A DNA stretch of 64,000 nucleotides, taken from assembly GCA_037176725.1 (NCBI GenBank), contig JAZBRS010000020.1, positions 58,122,001-58,186,000 of the forward strand. Direction: 5' to 3'. Below the pieces are notes generated by a model. It had not been told where the DNA came from, did no database searches, and saw only the letters and a list, made by a program, of their open reading frames with translations. Positions 22,501-31,584 of this stretch are shown piece after piece. The translations under genes were made by a program, and so were the position numbers. The stretch is from Posidonia oceanica (Eukaryota; Streptophyta; Magnoliopsida; Alismatales; Posidoniaceae). The first letter of the stretch is position 1. Each line of letters begins with the position of its first letter.

Positions 22501-23818
22501 GTGTGTTGAGGACTACCACTCGGATGAGGAGCAGTCTAGCACAACAGAGGCAGTCCCAACCAGCACAGCAGAAACAGTGGTCAGAGCAGAGGCCCCACAG
22601 TCAGTCTTTTCAGCCCTCCCTCTGGCAGATATAGCAGGCAGCTCAGCAGGCCCTGTGGCAGAACAAGCAAGTTCCCACTCTTTTGCAGCCACATCTGCAT
22701 CACAAGTTCAGGCAGCAGTGCAGGAGTTAGAGACACTCCTTCTGACAGAACCAAACATGCTACCGACGGTCACAACCACATCAGTGCCACTGTCCCCATC
22801 TCTGGAGGGACCATCTATCAGCTCAGTCAGCAGCGCGGCTCAGCCCGCTCCAGCATCATCCTCAGGAATGCAGCTGGCGCAGTTCGCTTCGCATTCTCCT
22901 GACAACCAGCAGCAGCTCTCATGGCAAGACCCTATGGCGTCAGAGGCTGCACTCTCTCAGTTACGGCCTGATACAAAAGGCCAACTGAGCACTACACTCT
23001 CCGGGCCCTTGAGCCCTCTGAAGAGCACCCCTGCATACTCTCCAACTGTGACCCTGGCAGCTTATCCATCTATGGCACCGCTGACTTGTCTACTTAGGCC
23101 TTCTACATCGGAGTTGCCGCCATCAGACGCGCCTGTAAACCAAACCATGCAGACTCCAAGGGCGGCGATCTGTCTTGCAGCCGGGCCAGTGCCGCAGGCC
23201 CCCGGCACCTACTACGTCGACTCCCCTTCAGACGAGGAAGAAGGAGTGGCGATAGAAGCCCAGGTTGATTCCTGGATGTCCGACTTAGAGTTGCTTTATC
23301 AAGAACAACTCAAGTCGATGGCAGATGACCTGGCAGATCACCAAGCTACAGAAAGGAAAAGGAAAGCCGTAGTCACGGATCCTCCTCTGCAAGAGGACCA
23401 TGCCTCTATCATGGTCCTAGAAGACTCAGCAGCGCCGGACTCCCCTAGACCAGATGAGCTCATCACTCTTCAACCAGAAGGCGGGTCTAGGTGGTTTGTG
23501 CAACCCATGCCTCACCTGAGCAATATATCGAGCGGCAGTGACCAGATCAGCCGCCAGTCCGGCGCATCCTCCACAAGCACACTAGAAGACCCAGAGGGAG
23601 GAGCATCAGCAGTAGATGCTACAGTAACAGAGTAGAATGCCTCAACAGTAGAGCAGTCAGCAGCCTCAGCAGCAGAACAGTCAGCAGTATCAGCAGTAGA
23701 GTCAGCTAAGCCCTCAGCAGTATCAACAGAGCACTCAGCAGAGCCAGTCAGGCCAGAGCAAACAGTAGAAGGAGTTGCTGGGACGGAGGTCGCGCACCGA
23801 GGCTACAAGAATACCCGA
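22501..23818 (+). pseudogene. E2 acidic low-complexity linker between protease and RT
   Basis: About 440 codons are rich in Ser, Ala, Pro, Thr, Gln and Glu. Conserved islands within it are EDWVCVEDYHSDEEQ, SWMSDLELLYQEQL, LQEDHASIMVLED and GGSRWFVQPMPHLS. The frame is continuous with protease and RT apart from TAG 23633-23635, which replaces the CAG of E1. Downstream is a run of Gln/Ser/Ala codons (CAGTCAGCAG-type microrepeat, 23640-23760). Ogre elements carry a spliced intron in this interval. Here no stop cluster or clear intron is visible and the frame reads through. Confidence 0.78.
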
Positions 23819-25450
23819 GTGAGCGTGACCATCCTGAAGCGTCACCAGGGCCAAGCAGCGGAACACATGCACTCTTTCAACATCACAAGCCCTTCCTTCG
23901 AGAAAGAGATCCTCTTAGAACTTATTGCCTATGGAGAGGAGGATGATACGGGCATGGACGAGACTGACGAACCTTTGCCCGAGTTCCAGCCCTATGACGA
24001 CGACCCAGAAGGCCCCAACCTCCATGTTGAAGAAGAAACGGAGGTTGTCAACATCGGCACAGCTGAGGAAGTCAGAGAAGTTTGCATCAGTGCCCAGCTG
24101 TCCACACAGGCTCGAGCAGAATTCATCGCATTCCTGAAAGAATACGCTGATGTCTTCGCCTGGAGTTATGAAGATATGGTCGGCCTTGACATAGAAATAG
24201 TGGTGCACAATCTGCCCTTAAATCCGGATGCCAAGCCAGTAAAGCAGAAACTAAGAAGATGGCGACCGCAGTGGCTGCTCATGATCAAAGAAGAGATAAT
24301 GAAGCAGCTTGGAGTCAACTTTCTGAAGGTCGTTCTTTATCCTGAATGGCTGGCAAACATTGTACCTGTGCTCAAGAAAGATGGCCGAATCTGGATCTGT
24401 ATCGACTACAGGGACCTGAACAAGGCGAGTCCCAAGGACGACTTTCCACTGCCCCACATTGACGTCCTAGTCGACAATACAGCAGGCCACAAGATGCTCT
24501 CCTTCATGGACGGCTTCTCTGGATACAATCAGATCAAGATGGTAGAAGAGGACATGGAAAAGACCTCATTCATCACCCCTTGGGGAGTCTTCTGCTACCA
24601 AGTCATGCCGTTCGGCCTGAAAAATGCTGGTGCGACCTATCAGAGGGCCATGACTGCGCTATTCCATGACCTCATGCACCGAGAAGTGGAGGTCTATGTA
24701 GACGATTTGATTGCCAAAACCAAGGAGCCCGAGGATCATCTTACCTGTCTCAGAAAGCTCTTTGACCGTCTACGGAAATACAAACTGCGCCTGAATCCCA
24801 AGAAGTGCGTATTCGGGGTGTCTTCCGGCAAATTGCTTGGCTACATTGTTAGCCAGAGGGGGATTGAGGTGGACCCGTTGAAAGCACAAGCCATCGTGGA
24901 CATGCCACCCCCTAGAACTGAAAAAGAAGTCAGAAGTCTGCTTGGGCGTTTACAATATATCAGTCGCTTCATTGCACAGCTTACGCCCATCTGCGAACCC
25001 ATATTCAAGCTCTTAAAGAAGAATGCGCAGATTCACTAGAGCGAGGAGTGTCAGGCTGCATTTGCCAAGATCAAGCAGCTGTTGATCAAGCCTCCTGTCC
25101 TGGTCCTGCCTACGCCGGGGAGACCTTTGCTTCTCTACCTTTCTACCACGCAGCATTCCATGGGCGCCGTCTTGGGCCAACATGATGAATCTGGTAGGAA
25201 GGAGCGCGCCATCTACTACCTGAGCAAGAAATTTAATGAATGCGAAGCCAGGTACACAACACTAGAGAAGACTTGCTTGTCCCTTGTTTGGGCCGCACAG
25301 AAGCTGAGGCACTACCTGATGGCATACCCAGTGCAGCTCTTATGCCGGCATGATCCTATCAAATTCCTCTTTCAAAAGCCGGCCATGGTGGGAAGATGTG
25401 CTAAGTGGCAGGTGTTATTGTCTCAGTACGACATCACCTTTGTCACATAG
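23819..25450 (+). pseudogene. E2 reverse transcriptase and first (degenerate) RNase H
   Basis: RT motifs appear in order: LKKDGRIWICIDYRDLNKAS, DDFPLPHID, FMDGFSGYNQI, TPWGVFCYQVMPFGLKNAGATYQ, YVDD at 24695-24706, LNPKKCVFGV and LGYIVS. This is a complete fingers-palm-thumb set of gypsy type. The following RNase H-like domain has LLLYLSTTQHSMGAVLGQHD, where the usual first catalytic Asp is replaced, so it is probably a structural connection. TAG 25037-25039 replaces the Trp codon found in E1 (HWSEE), and TAG 25448-25450 replaces the Gln of E3 (VTQRS). There is no independent start; it is part of the gag-pol polyprotein. Confidence 0.9.
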
Positions 25451-26060
25451 AAATCCATGAAGGGTCAAGCAATGGCAGACCATCTTGCTGACCTTCCTCT
25501 GCCTGAATACCAACCCCTCCAGACGCAGTTCCCTGATGAAGACATTCTCTTTGCAATGGAGGACTCCGAGCGGAAAGATCCTGAAGAACCAGAGGAATGG
25601 CAGCTCTACTTTGATGGTGCAGTCAACAAGAAGGGCCGAGGCGTAGGCACAGTCCTGACCACGCCCCAAGGACAGATGACTCCTTTCGCAAGGAAGCAGA
25701 CTTTCACCTGCACAAACAACGAAGCAGAGTACGAAGCGTGCATCCTGGGGTTGAAGCGTCCATCCTGTAGAAGCTGCATGTACACGGTGATGCCATGCTG
25801 GTGATTTCTCAAGTGAACGGCGAATGGAAGACAAAAGATCCCAAGCTTGTGCCGTATCACAAACACCTGCTGAGGCTGATGAAAGAATTCAAGAGCATCC
25901 GCTTCACGTACCTGAACAGAGCGAAGAACGCGTATGCAGACGCGCTAGCAACTCTGGCATCCTGGCTCACCATATCTGAAGGCAGCACTGTGGATGTATC
26001 AGTCACTCGCATTGAGCAGCCTGCATACTGCATGAGCATAGAAGAAGCGGATCCCGTAGA
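25451..26060 (+). pseudogene. E2 second, archaeal-type RNase H (frameshifted)
   Basis: LYFDGAVNKKG (about 25605), NNEAEYEACILGL, then after a frame change MLVISQVNG and NAYADALATLA supply the D, E, D, D set of an active RNase H. A second archaeal-like RNase H after the original one is a known hallmark of the Tat lineage. Compared with E3, ten bases are missing between about 25756 and 25770, so the frame shifts from the gag frame to the next one. The residues on either side are otherwise well conserved, so the deletion looks recent. Confidence 0.86.
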
Positions 26061-27312
26061 GGGGCAGCCCTGGTATCAAGACATAAAATCTTTCCTGGAG
26101 TCTGGTAACTTTCCTCCTGATACCACGGCAACAGATAAGAGAACTTTGGCGCGTCTGGCGTCAAAGTATGTATTAGGGGCCGGGCAGCTGTACAGAAGGT
26201 CTTACAATCAGATGCTACTACGCTGCCTGAACAAATTGGAGGCGGATACGCTGATGCTTCAAGTGCATGCGGGGACCTGTGGCCCGCACATGAACGGCGT
26301 CCTCTTAGCCAAGAAGATCATGCTTCAAGGATATTTCTGGCAGACCATGGAAGCAGACTGCTGCCGGTTCGTGCGTAGATGCCACAACTGTCAGATCCAT
26401 GGTAACTTCATCAAGGCCCCTCCACATCAGCTGCACAATATGTCTTCGCCATGGCCTTTCTCCACCTAGGGGATCGATGTCATCGACGCCATCCACCCCG
26501 CTGCTTCAAATGGTCATCGTCACATTCTGGTAGCGATCGATTACTTTACCAAGTGGGTGGAAGCGGCTTCTTACAGGACAGTCACCGCTGTGGCAACAGA
26601 AAAGTTTATCAGAAACAATATCGTTGCCCGGTATGGGGTCCCGTACTTTGTCATCTCGGATAACGGCTCAAACTTTATTGCCAAAAGGATCGTAGAATAC
26701 CTGCAAAGTCTCAAGATCAAGCACCATCGATCCTCGCCCTATCGGCCACAGATGAACGGAGCAGTGGAATCTGCAAACAAGAACATTGTCAAGATTCTGA
26801 AGAAAATGGCAGAAATCCACAAGGATTGGCACGACAAGCTCCCGTACGCACTCTGGGCGTACAGGACATCAATCCGGACCTCTACAGGAGCCACCCCGTA
26901 CTCTCTGGTGTACGGCATGGAAGCAGTGTTACCTGTTGAAGTGGAGATCCCCTCTCTGCAGATCCTGCGGGAAGCTGAGTTGGAAGAAGCAGAATGGGTC
27001 GAAGACCGCTGCGTCCAACTGAACTTGATTGATGAACGCAGATTGCAAGCCCTGCACAACGCTCACTGCTATCAGAAGCGGATGGCCAGAGCATTCTTGA
27101 AGAAGGTCCAGCCCAGAAGCTTTCAGCCAGGGGACCTTGTCTTGCACGCCATTCATTTGCCTGACGGTCGAGGGAAATTCCGACCCAATTGGCGCGGCCC
27201 CTTTGTGGTCAAACAGATCTTCTCGGGAGGCGCTGTAACTCTTGAGGATATGGACCAGATTGAGCAGTCTGAGCCCGTCAACCTCTGCTATCTCAAGAAG
27301 TACTATCAATAG
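26061..27312 (+). pseudogene. E2 integrase (amber codon between zinc domain and catalytic core)
   Basis: An HHCC zinc-binding region (VHAGTCGPHMNG ... CCRFVRRCHNCQIHG) is followed by the catalytic core, with Asp at 26476 (GIDVID), Asp at 26659 (SDNGSNF) and Glu at 26767 (GAVESANK). The last two are separated by 35 residues, as in D,D35E integrases. The C-terminus has W-R-GPF (NWRGPFVVKQIF), a gypsy-type tail, and ends CYLKKYYQ. TAG at 26467-26469 sits where WPFSTWGID would be expected. The same TAG occurs in E3. There is no chromodomain. Confidence 0.9.
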
Positions 27313-28789
27313 CCGAAAGCGGCCCCATTGCAGATGCCCTTCTCCCACTTGCATTTTCATTCTCGCCTTCTTGCCTCAACTCTGTTTCAAATCATCATCG
27401 TCATCCTTTCAATTTGTGCATCCTTTCTCTTCAAATCATCATCGTCATCCTCTCAAGCATCGCATCTTTCGCCCGTGATGAAAACCGGAAGTGCTTGCCT
27501 GCTCTGGAAAGAGTCACCCTACCTCACCTGGCACTACTCAGATGTCTTAGCTAGTGAGGGAGCCACCACCAACGAGGACAAGCGAACCGCCTAATCTCGC
27601 AAGGACATACACCTCTGAGGGAGAAAAAATGTTAGGATGTGAGTCTGGAAAAAGCGAGAGTAGACACCTAGGTTTGGGCACATCCAAGGAACAGAAGACG
27701 AAGACGGAAGCCGGCCCTAGAGATAGGGGTGTGCAGTCTAACCCTGCTCCTTCTACCCATCACACAGTAGACCCAAAGCCTAGATCCATCACATTTCAAA
27801 CACCCTCCTTTTGCCACCAAAATGGGGATAGCGAAAGCCTGAAAAAAAAGAGAAAAGCAAAACAACGAGCAAAAAAAAAAGGAGAAAAGAGATAGAACAA
27901 AAACCCAAAAAAAAAGGGGGAAAAAAAGCAAGCAAAGCAAAAAAAAAAAGAGAAGAAGACAAAAAAAAAGAGAGAAGAAGAAAAAAATGTAACCCGAAAA
28001 ACACAGGCACCATTATCCCTCATGCTTCACTAGAGACCCCCAGCGTGTCGAGCTTAAAAGAATCTACCACATCCCTTCAAGAGCGAACACTCACCCTTCC
28101 CCTGGCTAGGGGCAGAGAAAGACTGCATACCTATGAGGGAGAAATCAATCAAAAAAAGAGAGCTGAAAGAATAGGTGTAGGTCCTGAGAGTTTGGCCAAT
28201 AGCCTGTCCTCACCACACCACCACCAGTACAATGCCAACATCCGTTCCGGAGTGCCACCAGCAAGCCAAGAGTCTAGGTAGGGCCCAGTGAGTCAGGGAC
28301 CACTCCCTTCCTTTGCAGCAGGCACCAAAGCACTCCGTATGCTGAGGGCACTCAAGCATACTCATATATCCAAGCATACTCATCCCTTCAAGCATACCAC
28401 TCATCTTCATGAGCATATCACTTGCATCCTGCATACATGCATCCCCATCTATCCTTCCTTTCCTGCCAATCTCTCCGCTCTGCAACACGCTCAGGCCCTG
28501 AGGCAGTACTTCCCCCCAGCAGGGCGCGTTGACGACACTCAAGCTGCGCTGGTCCAGATCTCCTGCGAGCCCTCGCCCCCGTGTCCGCAAGACTGCAACA
28601 GAATCCCCCTGCTTATCAATGCTTAACTGCTATGTTCCGTTATCAACTGCTAAATGCATATGGAACTACGTTTTCAGTTTCAGTTTCTGCTTGTTGCCAA
28701 TGATTACATACCTACGAGATCTGACTGTTTATTGATAGCAGGTACCTTCAAGCCTTGCAGTAATCAGCCTGTCTTCTGCAATCAGTATA
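27313..28789 (+). other. E2 spacer between integrase and extra ORF
   Basis: This is non-coding. It holds a block matched in E3 (about 27470-27590, around GTGCTTGCCTGCT and CTAGTGAGGGAGCCACCAC), a long A-rich tract (27840-27990) whose counterpart in E3 is the T-rich run at 60600-60780, and a conserved CAG|GTACCT (28739-28747) 48 nt before the extra ORF that resembles a splice acceptor. Two near-identical GAGGGAGAAA stretches occur at about 27615 and 28135. Confidence 0.6.
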
Positions 28790-29992
28790 ATGGGCTTCCC
28801 TACTCTGCTAACTCCTGCACATTGCTCGGAAACCCTGCGAGAATGGATCGGCAGGCTCACTCAAGTAGACTGTGAAAAGCTGCGCCTGTGGGGCATACCA
28901 ACTAAACTACTGAAGGCTGCTGATGTGGAAGTCAGCCGCCACCTTCTGTGTGCCACCGCAAGATTCTGGAAACCGGCGCACCACGTCTTCCGCTTTGGCA
29001 AGACTGAACTGACACCTACACTGGAAGAGGTGCGTCGGATCTGCGGCTTTTCAAAGATCATGGGGCCGCCAGTCTTTATGAGGCGCAATGGATATCTCCA
29101 GGTCCTAAGCCAGCTGACTGGGCTATCCACTCGAACCTGCCAACAGAAGCTAATCTGCACCAGTGGACCAGAGCCCATGCTTCGCCTTGCACACTTCGAT
29201 GATATCATGAACAAGCGTGCTGACCTTGGAGATGAGCTGTGGCTCCGAGGATTTGTCATCCGCTTTCTGGGCGAGCTGATCTTTACTCATGGCCGACTGA
29301 CAGTGGCCATCGAGGTTGCAGAGATTGCGCTAGCTGTGGTGACCCAGCACATAGATCTGGCACCAGTCGTCTTGGCAGAGACTTATCGCGGGCTGGACCG
29401 CATTTCTCATCGTTGCCGCCACTTCCACGGTTGCGGAGCACTCATACAAGTCTGGCTGACTGCGCACTTAGAGATGGACTTCCTGCGCCCTCAAGTACAC
29501 GCCTTCGAAGCATACTGCAGCAGTGCCCGTACCAGAGCAGACAAGAGCGTCAAAGAAGAGTACGAGAGGCTGTCAGCACTGACTGACAACGCTGTGACCT
29601 GGCGTATCGTCCCCTCTGCAGCCGAGCCATTCGCTGTCTTTTTCAGCGCGCGCGACACGTGGCTGATCGTTCTTCCAGGCTTCACAGCAGGCGTAGAGTA
29701 CCACCCAATCAGGGTCATGCGCCAGTTCGGCTTCCAGCAGGGCGCCTTCATCGACAGTACAGCGCCCAAGCTTCTACAGATGTACCCTCTCAGCACAACT
29801 GCCCCAACCAAGAAGCTTGCTAGTCTGATGCAGCATGGGGTCCAATCCACAGACATTGCAGCTGTGAGAGGTGTAGGATGCACCCCTGAATATGAGGCTG
29901 AAGTCCGACAGCTCTGGCCTATCACTGAAATCCCGCCAGGCGGCCCCTTGTTCCCCGACTCCAGGCAGTCGAAGAAGGCCCGAACTGACTAG
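28790..29992 (+). CDS. E2 extra sense ORF, 400 aa, DUF7745 / plant-mobile-domain-like
   Basis: An uninterrupted ORF starts at ATG 28790, about 1.5 kb after the integrase stop and in the sense orientation. Recognisable stretches are FWKPAHHVFRFG, ELTPTLEEVRRICGF, VVLAETYRGLDRI, FHGCGALIQVWLTAH and EYHPIRVMRQFGFQQGAF. From memory they resemble the plant DUF7745 proteins related to the plant mobile domain, a family with no established biochemical role. The C-terminus is basic (RQSKKARTD). No signal peptide, membrane segment or retroviral domain is visible. The E3 copy has the same ATG and length, with about 80% identity and no indels. Expression probably needs a spliced or separate mRNA, since a stop and 1.5 kb separate it from pol. 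Confidence 0.82.
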   Translation: MGFPTLLTPAHCSETLREWIGRLTQVDCEKLRLWGIPTKLLKAADVEVSRHLLCATARFWKPAHHVFRFGKTELTPTLEEVRRICGFSKIMGPPVFMRRNGYLQVLSQLTGLSTRTCQQKLICTSGPEPMLRLAHFDDIMNKRADLGDELWLRGFVIRFLGELIFTHGRLTVAIEVAEIALAVVTQHIDLAPVVLAETYRGLDRISHRCRHFHGCGALIQVWLTAHLEMDFLRPQVHAFEAYCSSARTRADKSVKEEYERLSALTDNAVTWRIVPSAAEPFAVFFSARDTWLIVLPGFTAGVEYHPIRVMRQFGFQQGAFIDSTAPKLLQMYPLSTTAPTKKLASLMQHGVQSTDIAAVRGVGCTPEYEAEVRQLWPITEIPPGGPLFPDSRQSKKARTD

Positions 29993-30270
29993 GCCCTTGT
30001 GCAATCATCATGTGGTCTTCTTTCAAGTTATGCTGTACATCTCTGGCCTGCCAAAGGCACTGTACTCATCAAGCTTTATTAATGAAAACTGTTTCTGCTA
30101 TCTGCTCGCACATCAAGACTCTTTGCCGCATTGCATATCATTATCATCATCATCTTGGGCCCTCTAACCAGACTTGCAGGCATCACAACGCAGCAAAGTC
30201 CTCAGCACCCAATCTGGAGTCCAGAACATCTGCGGACCCGTGTCGTCAAGCTACGCCATACGGAGTCCCC
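29993..30270 (+). other. E2 3' region immediately after the extra ORF
   Basis: This is non-coding and partly homologous to E3 58440-58719 on the complement (TTTCAAGTT.TGCTGTAC and GGCCTG). It contains a short CATTATCATCATCATC microsatellite near 30140. Confidence 0.5.
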
Positions 30271-30690
30271 AGTTGGCCGTCCCCAGCTGGATCACTCTTC
30301 TGCGGGCTGGCACCCCAAACTGCTCGGCGAAAGGTCCGTCAACCTGTCACTCTTCTCGGCTGATCATCCCCAGCTGAGTCCCCAGTTGGTCGTCCCCAGC
30401 TGGATCACTGTCTTCTGCAGGCTGGCACCCCAAACTGCTCGGCGGAAGGTCCATCAACCTGTCACTCTTCTCGGCTGATCATCCCCAGCTGAGTCCCTTG
30501 CGGGCTGGCAACCCAAACTGCCCGGCGAAAGGTCCGTCAACCTGTCATCATCCTCAGCTAATCATCCCCAGCTGAGTCCCGTGCGGGCTGGCACCCCAAA
30601 CTGCTCGGCGAAAGGTCCGTCAACCTGTCATCCTCCTCAGCTGATCACCCTTAGCTGAGTCCCTTGCGGGCTGGTACCCCAAACTACTCG
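30271..30690 (+). repeat. Tandem repeat of about 83 bp in E2 3' region
   Basis: Four to five units contain GCTGATCATCCCCAGCTGAG, GGGCTGGCACCCCAAACTGC and AAAGGTCCGTCAACCTGTCA. Spacings of about 83 bp separate the later units; one early unit is about 115 bp because of an extra AGTTGGTCGTCCCCAGCTGG segment. E3 retains only one degenerate copy near 58410-58460. Confidence 0.8.
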
Positions 30691-30693
30691 TCT

Positions 30694-30714
30694 GACAAGC
30701 ACGACACTCTTGTC
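30694..30714 (+). other. Short hairpin GACAAG/CTTGTC (covaries with E3)
   Basis: Arms GACAAG (30694-30699) and CTTGTC (30709-30714) enclose a 9-nt loop. The E3 equivalent (58379-58399) has GACAAA/TTTGTC with a 9-nt loop, so both sides of one pair have changed together. Confidence 0.6.
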
Positions 30715-30753
30715 ATCACTCTCTGCTTTTGATGCCAAGGACGCGCTGGCCAA

Positions 30754-30780
30754 CCCCTGGTGTCATCCCGACACCAGGGG
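30754..30780 (+). other. Perfect 11-bp hairpin CCCCTGGTGTC/GACACCAGGGG
   Basis: Arms at 30754-30764 and 30770-30780 flank a 5-nt loop, ATCCC. In E3 the same structure reads CCCCTGGTATC/GATACCAGGGG with loop ATCCT in element orientation. The G-C pair has become A-T on both arms. Confidence 0.7.
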
Positions 30781-30978
30781 CAACTTTTGATCGCCCCTTG
30801 GTATCATTCTTTCCCTCTTTCCCCTATGACGTTCCTGGCGTCATGGGATGATTTCTTCTCATCATTCCCTCATCCCCTCTTTGCCGGCCGATAAGTCCGA
30901 TATCTTATCATTCTTATCATTCCCTCATCCCCTCTTTGCCGGCTGATAAGTCCGATATCTTATCAACCAACCCTTCTC

Positions 30979-31584
30979 ATCATGATCTCATCCCCCTCTT
31001 TAGCTTAGCTTCTCATCATGATCTCATCCCCCTCTTTAAGTTAATTTCTCATCATGATCTCATCCCCCTCTTTAGCTTAGCTTCTCATCATGATCTCATC
31101 CCCCTCTTTAAGTTAATTTCTCATCATGATCTCATCCTCCTCTTTAGCTTAGCTTCTCATCATGATCTCATCCCCCTCTTTAGCTTAAATTCTCATCATG
31201 ATCTCATCCCCCTCTTTAGCTTAATTTCTCATCATGATCTCATCCCCCTCTTTAGCTTAACTTCTCATCATGATCTCATCCCCCTCTTTAGCTTAATTTC
31301 TCATCATGATCTCATCCCCCTCTTTAGATTAATTTCTCATCATGATCTCATCCCCCTCTTTAGATTAATTTCTCATCATGATCTCATCCCCCTCTTTAGC
31401 CTAATTTCTCATCATCCCCCTCTTTAGATTAATTTCTCATCATGATCTCATCCCCCTCTTTAGCTTAGCTTCTCATCATGATCTCATCCCCCTCTTTAGC
31501 TTAGCTTCTTATCATGATCTCATCCCCCTCTTTAAGTTAATTTCTCATCATGATCTCATCCCCCTCTTTAGTTTAATTTCTCAT
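30979..31584 (+). repeat. 36-bp tandem array (left part), E2 3' region
   Basis: About 17 units of TTCTCATCATGATCTCATCC-CCCTCTTTAGCTTA(G/A)(C/T) occur. Because 36 is a multiple of three, one frame stays open and gives SHHDLIPLFSL repeats, but this is not a gene. The array is split by the solo LTR at 31585 and resumes at 37492. E3 carries a related 37-bp array. Confidence 0.92.
31580..31584. repeat. Left target-site duplication of solo LTR (CTCAT)
   Basis: CTCAT directly precedes TGTTGACACC and is repeated at 37492-37496 after the LTR end ACTACA. CTCAT also occurs in every 36-bp unit, which slightly weakens the evidence, but the position is exact on both sides. Confidence 0.85.

Noticed and set aside
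23819..25039. Independent start for the RT at SVTILKRHQG
   Set aside because: The codon is GTG and the frame is continuous upstream; RT is part of the gag-pol polyprotein.
30936..31427. ORF of 163 codons with SHHDLIPLFSL repeats
   Set aside because: It is produced by the 36-bp tandem array, whose period is a multiple of three; no start context or conservation in the 37-bp array of E3.
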